NCBI GenBank assembly: GCA_032622095.1
Contig: CP136067.1
Location: forward strand, 120,561,030 to 120,625,029
DNA: 64,000 nt
Origin: Siphonodentalium dalli
Taxonomy: Eukaryota > Mollusca > Scaphopoda > Gadilida > Siphonodentaliidae
Direction of reading: 5' to 3'
Shown here: positions 59,175 to 64,000 of the stretch, piece after piece
Layout of the letters: every line of letters begins with the position of its first letter
How positions within the stretch are numbered: the stretch's first letter is position 1
Notes under the pieces: model-generated
Told to the model about the DNA's origin: nothing
Seen by the model: the letters and a program-made list of their open reading frames with translations, nothing else
Databases searched by the model: none
Translations under genes and position numbers: made by a program

Positions 59175-61291
59175 ATTCATGTGTTGACAAAATATTATCC
59201 AACAATTATAATGATTCTGACTCCAGTTCAACAGACGCACTTCTTCTCTATTCTGTGTCAGCCAAAGAGGTTGATGGTGTTCTTAAGTCCATGCATATGG
59301 GCAAAGCCCCAGGACCTGACATGATTTGTTATGAACACCTCATATATGGAGGTAATAAGTTGAGTAATTGTGTGGCTCATGTATTAAGCAAAATGATCGA
59401 ATTGCAGCACATACCATCAAAAGCAAAAACTGGTTTGATGGTCTCATTGTACAAAGGTGGAGACAAGCCGAAAACAAATTTTGATAGCTATCGAGCGATA
59501 ACTCTTCTTCCCGTTATGTACAAAACATTAGAGAAAATAATTCTACGTCGCTTGGAGTGCAACACTCCACGCCTCATCAAAGTGCACCCCTTACAAAACG
59601 GATTTCAAAAACATGTAAGCTGTCTCATGTCTTCGTACATATTACACGAGAGCATAAACTACACAAAAGAGCAGAGTAGCAAACTGTTTGCCTGTTTTCT
59701 AGACGTGCACAAAGCCTTTGATACAGTCTGGATAAATGAACTTCTGTTGAAACTAAACCTTCGTGGATTTCAGGGGAGAATATGGCTCCTACTAAATGAA
59801 TTTCTCAGTGGGATTACATGCGTTGTCAAACACGCTTCCATACTTTCGAGATCTATCGAAATCAAGCAAGGTACTAGACAAGGAGATATACTCTCACCCT
59901 TGCTGTACATGATCTATATTGATGATCTGATACATGCACTCGAAGCTACAAACTTTGGTTTCCGTCTTCTCTCCACGAATTGTTCAGCGCCGACACAAGC
60001 TGACGACATGACGTTGCTATCACTTTCCAGTTACGGCCTCCAGCGTTTATGTGATATATGTTCTATGTACAGTCAAAAATGGCGTTTTATTTATAACCCT
60101 AACAAATGTAAGGTAATCGTGTTCAATGAAACACACAGGCAAAATGACACTTTAGACAGATGCTGGAGACTGGGCGCTGGAAACGTATCCGAAACAGACG
60201 AAATAACTCATTTAGGTATTCATGTTAGCAAACAAAACTTTGTGAAAGAGCTCTCTGAGAGAGCTGTTGACAAAATTAGATCAACATTTTTCCTCCTTAG
60301 CAATGCTGGTCTGTATGCTGGGGGAATAACCCCGACAAGCTGTGCAATCATCTACAAGACGATCGTTTTACCAAAAGGTCTATATGGCTCAGAATTTCTA
60401 TGTGGCATGTCTGTTTCGGATGCATGTGCTCTGGAAAAGATCCATCGGTTCTGTCTCAAACGTATACAGAACCTTCCTGTCAGAACGCGGACGGACATAG
60501 TTCAAGGTCTCATGGGCATAGGCCCAATCTCCTCGTTCGTTGATGCCCGTAAACTTAGCCTCTTTGGAAGCCTCTGTCGCCTCTCGCCATCGAAGGCTTG
60601 CAAAGAGATTTTTGTAAACCGGTTTCACTTGCACTTGTCACATGAAATTCCAAACAAGAGCTCGTTCTTTGCAGATATCGAAGACAAATTGAGTTATTAC
60701 AAATTAAGCCAATATATGGTCAGCTTTTCGGAGAACGGATTGTTCCCTGCAAAATTGGAATGGAATCGCCTAGTCAAAACCGAAATCAATAACCGACGCG
60801 TGCATAACTGGGAACAAAGTGTTACAACTGATCCGTCTTTCGATAGATTTAGCCAAATTCAAACTCATTTTCAAATGTCTCATCTATGGCGTTCCTCTCG
60901 CTTGTATTCAGAGAACAAAATCGCATTTTATTCTGTTGCTCAGTTGATCGCTGCAACAGCGACACCAAAGGCAGACGTCTGTGTGATATGCAACATGAAC
61001 TATGACGATCAAATTAAACATGCTATTATTCACTGCAGCCATCCAGCTCTTTGCTGTTCTCGAAATAAAATGTGGTATGAGTTGATCGACAACTTTGGCA
61101 TCTTGTTTTATCTATGGGCAAATGAGCTCGACGACGGAGAACTCCTTCTGTTACATTTGACAAATCTTCCTGTTGAACTGTTCTCATTTATCGAAGATCC
61201 AATGTACTATGTGTCGTTCATTGTTGGCCATACGCACACATTGTGGCAAACCTACCTTTTTTTATCGAATTTGTTCACGCCTGGCGTATAA
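59126..61291 (+). pseudogene. LINE ORF2, reverse transcriptase and C-terminal part (frame 3)
   Basis: 721 codons. Motifs with residue positions in this frame: MGKAPGPD (58-65), YKGGDKPK-N-SYRAITLL (109-128), FLDVHKAFDTVW (191-202, motif A Asp), QGTRQGDILSPLLYMIYIDD (248-267, motif B), QADDMTLL (291-298, motif C with the ADD pair) and HLGIHV (362-367). The C-terminal knuckle is C619-x2-C622-x9-H632-x4-C637. The RT core looks catalytically complete. The Met at 59126 sits in the sequence right after the endonuclease and is not a natural start. The protein should be continuous with the preceding frame, and part of the linker is missing compared with the decayed copy at 53690. Confidence 0.88.
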
Positions 61292-62082
61292 TGTTCTACC
61301 ATATGTTATCGTAGCCTACCTTGCGTCTGTACATTCAAATGCACTTGTGTCTAAGTTCTGGTATTAATGGGGTCAACCTGAGTTGACCGGGTGATGTGTA
61401 TTACATGTAGAGTCATCGCCCCTCTTCCGAAACTAAAATTGGGTAGCTGAAACAACGTTACATCCACTCATGTTAATTACATGTGATAAATATATATTCA
61501 TGACCTCGGTTCCCCAACTTAACGATTTCTTATCTTCCTTGCCAGCAGTGCAAGAATGTATAGGCGCAACACATACATGCTTGTTCTTACATAAATATTC
61601 CTTTCGTATGAAAGCGAGAGTGGCGATCATCAGATGATCAAACTCTATATATATATAGCCATATAGTTGTGTGCATGGTGCGCTCTTCGTGTGGTCCGTA
61701 CTCAACGTGTAATTCAGGCAAAAATTCAAATTAGGTGTGCTTATAGTTTATCTTGCATGTAACATAAACGTGTCTGTATCCGTACTATACGTCAGCTTGG
61801 GGGTAAGTGTGTGAGTGTCCGCGAGCTTGTGCGTGCGTGTGTGCCTGTCTGCATATTTTTTTAAATGTTCGCGCGTGTCTTGAATGTCAGCATTTGTAAG
61901 ATTGTATGACTTGGTGTGCTATTTATTAGGACGTGGTTCATATATGTGTATGTTTTTTCTTCTCCAAACTTACTTTTGCTCTTTCATTTTGACTATATTG
62001 TTGTAACATGTTGTATATACGCTATTATGTATATGTATCACTCTTCAGAAATTGGAGGACAATAAAGGTATATATATAATAG
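61292..62082 (+). other. LINE 3' UTR
   Basis: Non-coding. Contains a short GT-rich run (61800-61850) and ends with AATAAAGG at 62061 and a TA-rich tail. No second copy of this 3' UTR was noticed in the window. Confidence 0.6.
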
Positions 62083-62101
62083 CCCATTCCGGTGTACACT
62101 T

Positions 62102-62479
62102 TTTAAAGAAATGTTAAGGACTTGTTCAGGAGCGTGAAACTGATAAGTTAGTACTCGGGCGCTATGCCAACTGTGGGAATGTAGCATTCTACTAACGTCG
62201 CCTAAAATCTCAAAGAAATCGACCATACCACTCCGTAGATATCATCGTCTGAACTGCGCTTAATTGTAAATATTCACATCTCGATTCGGGACGCAACAAT
62301 CGGCGATAATCTGACGCAAATGATTTCCCCAATCGAGAGTCATTGCATTTCATTAATATATAAGAATGACGATGTGTTCTGTAAATTTGGTTTAATATTC
62401 GTAAAAATAACTACTTTGAGCAAGATTATACTCCATTTCTATTTGATCACCCAACCGGAGTGTTTCACATCACTTTAAT
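62102..62479 (-). repeat. 378-bp dispersed repeat, copy C (inverted)
   Basis: Reverse complement of the family at 2247-2625 and 5415-5792, lying directly downstream of the LINE 3' end. The right edge reads GTTTCACATCACTTTAAT and the left edge AAGGACTTGTTC. The three copies differ by point changes, so they look like old independent insertions. Confidence 0.75.
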
Positions 62480-62759
62480 TACTAGAAAAATCGCTTTAGT
62501 ATAGGAAGGGTTAATGCCAATTCCATATATATGTTCCATTCCATATGTCGCCCAGGCTATTGCAATATGCATGGTCTAAATCCAGAGGCTCCAGAGGAAC
62601 GAATAAGTGTTGGATTTCTTTGAATATAAACTAATTTTCACTTCTATATGCTGTTATTGGAATCCATCTGAACGCGATGTTGAACCGAAAATTCCCGAAG
62701 TACACCAACATTTTCCCGGCGATGAAACGAGGTTTTGGCTCAGAAGCAATGACCCATCA
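62480..62759. other. Short spacer with solo MITE end
   Basis: AGTATAGGAAGGGTTAA ending at 62514 is a lone TTAA-type MITE end. The rest is unrecognised. Confidence 0.4.
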
Positions 62760-63075
62760 AATGGCTGAAATATCATGATTCACGAAGGATAACTCTACTT
62801 ACTGCGGAAAGAATCTGTGACACTAGAGTTACTGATCTTAGATTGAATTGTTTTTCACTCCATATTCATCTCTTGTTCTGACACAATATTGCGTTAAAAA
62901 GGAAACTCGTTATTATTTTATTTTCAAAATTATAGAACCTAATTTTGGAAAATAGGAGTAAATTTGAGTCAAATTTAACAAACTAGTGAGCGATAACGAA
63001 CAAAGTCTTGATTCGACCACTTTTCGCCGGTTCCACGCAGAGATGATATTCACTTCCGCCAAATGTAAAAGGTCT
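62760..63075 (-). repeat. Inverted-repeat family, right copy (uninterrupted)
   Basis: Reverse complement of 52078-52234 plus 53320-53470, here contiguous. Shared text includes GGTTCCACGCAGAGATGATA and GACACTAGAGTTACTGATCT. Lies about 10 kb from the left copy, with the LINE block between. Confidence 0.75.
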
Positions 63076-63088
63076 GCTCCATACTTGT

Positions 63089-63829
63089 CAGGGACGTTGC
63101 TAGGGGCTCCAACTGTGTCTGTGTCTGTGTGTGTGTGTGTGTGTGTGAGGGGGGGGGGGGTAAGGCCATAACATTTCCAACTATATAGGTTTTGGTTTAA
63201 TACAATTTCCAACTATATAGGATTTGGTTTAGAGTAATTTCCAATATTTAGAGTAAATTCCAATATTAGCTTAATGGCTTAATAAATTGGGTTCTTTTTA
63301 CGAGTATGGGCTGTAGCCTGTGTAAATAAAGACACCAGTAGCAAGAATGACATCACATTGATCCATGTGTTATATATTGAGTGCATGCATTACATTATAC
63401 ATGATATTAATCAGAATATGGTTGACGAACGAATACGAGTTATATATATTCAAATTCCAAGGAGACACACAGAATATATGGAGGTTTGACATTACTAATA
63501 GACTGGTGACAATGAATCTATGGTTGGTAAAACATACCAGTCTGAACTTGAAGGAAATGCCTTGCTTTCAATTTCATATATGTGTTCAGGTAATGAGCCT
63601 TACTGGAATATATTTACTCAAATGACTGTGTATTAACTTGTTTGTAACATTGACATTACATTGCTACCTCGCAGGACAAGTTTAAATAAACTGATTAATA
63701 TACTGCTATGAGAGGAACTAAATGTAGAAGTACAATTATTTGAATTTGAGTCATGAAATTTCCAACTATGGTCCTCATTGGGGGGGTGGGGTGAGATACC
63801 ACACCACACCCACTGTCGCTACGTCCCTG
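63089..63829. mobile_element. hAT-like non-autonomous element
   Basis: The ends CAGGGACGTTGCTAG and (inverted) CTGTCGCTACGTCCCTG are imperfect inverted repeats of the CAGGGnCGTnGC type seen in hAT MITEs. Poly-G tracts lie near both ends (63149-63160; 63780-63793), and a (GT)n run is inside the left end. A clear 8-bp target duplication is not visible, so confidence is moderate. Confidence 0.55.
63131..63149. repeat. (GT)n microsatellite followed by poly-G
   Basis: GTGTGTGTGTGTGTGTGTG runs into AGGGGGGGGGGG. Confidence 0.9.
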
Positions 63830-63924
63830 ATATTACTGGTATGTATCATATTCCATCTTTAGAGGTCGATAGTACTCGATTTGTCTGGTCTGGTTATTTA
63901 CAATAGCGAGTTTGCGATTTCAAA

Positions 63925-63975
63925 CCGGTACGGGTACGCGTACGGGTAGTTACCCGTACCGGTACACGTTTTGTA
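63925..63975. repeat. TACGGG-type palindromic repeat
   Basis: ACCGGTACGGGTACGCGTAC followed by GGGTAGTTACCCGTACCGGT forms short direct TACGGG repeats and an inverted pair, continuing to the window edge (ACGGGTAG at 63992). Confidence 0.6.
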
Positions 63976-64000
63976 ATCGGAAACTGTTTTACGGGTAGAA

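Larger units (their letters stand above)
56000..62082 (+). mobile_element. Nearly full-length APE-type LINE
   Basis: Two-ORF non-LTR retrotransposon: ORF1 (56121-58103), then endonuclease (58221-59174) and RT (59126-61291). The 3' UTR runs to an AATAAAGG signal at 62061 and a short TATATATAATA tail about 62082. The 5' limit is not defined; it must lie between the decayed copy's end (about 55680) and 56121. No RNase H domain was seen. The APE endonuclease, RT and terminal CCHC knuckle place it with the CR1/L2/Jockey-type LINEs in a broad sense; I do not assign a clade. Confidence 0.85.

Overview
The window is animal nuclear DNA: AT-rich, with sparse split coding sequence, spliceosomal introns, and many transposons and satellites. 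The only host gene I can support is an ephrin on the + strand, encoded by six exons between 1847 and 36579. The mix of repeats (TTAA- and TA-flanked palindromic MITEs, APE-type LINEs, an element with an ACCCGGCGTTGCCC end, tandem satellites) and an ephrin with a GPI-type tail suggest a marine invertebrate, most likely a lophotrochozoan such as a mollusc, annelid or brachiopod. The species-level guess is inference; 'metazoan' is secure.

Layout. 1-1846: upstream flank with microsatellites and a LINE 3' remnant. 1847-1956: ephrin exon 1 (signal peptide). 1957-23789: a 21.8-kb first intron filled with palindromic MITEs, short dispersed repeats, tandem duplications, a LINE 3' end and one perfect IR-1 nuclear-receptor-type palindrome. 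23790-36579: exons 2 to 6, coding the receptor-binding domain, a threonine-rich stalk and a GPI-attachment tail. All splice junctions are GT/AG and the phases join into one 288-residue frame. About 36580-37400: probable 3' UTR. 37400-42470: intergenic DNA with hairpin elements and a long TA microsatellite. 42471-46466: a 44-bp minisatellite split by a 2.4-kb repeat element. 47125-52230: a TTAA element with a nested hairpin, a TA-flanked palindrome, and a tandem duplication of about 0.6 kb. 52078-63070: a LINE-rich block bounded by inverted copies of one repeat. It holds a 5'-truncated LINE (minus), a decayed LINE split by a hAT-like MITE, and a nearly complete two-ORF LINE (56121-61291 coding). 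63089-64000: another hAT-like non-autonomous element and a TACGGG-type palindromic stretch.

How the parts work together. The ephrin would be a surface-tethered ligand for Eph receptor tyrosine kinases. The LINE coding block is an autonomous retrotransposon with ORF1 (coiled coil plus RRM-like RNA-binding end) and ORF2 (endonuclease, reverse transcriptase, CCHC knuckle). ORF2 is broken by an apparent deletion between the endonuclease and RT domains. Most other structure is non-autonomous transposon sequence. I found no convincing tRNA, rRNA, CRISPR or bacterial-type feature. The most unusual items are the ephrin with a shortened receptor-contact loop, the near-perfect palindrome families, and the minisatellite divided by a transposon-like insert.
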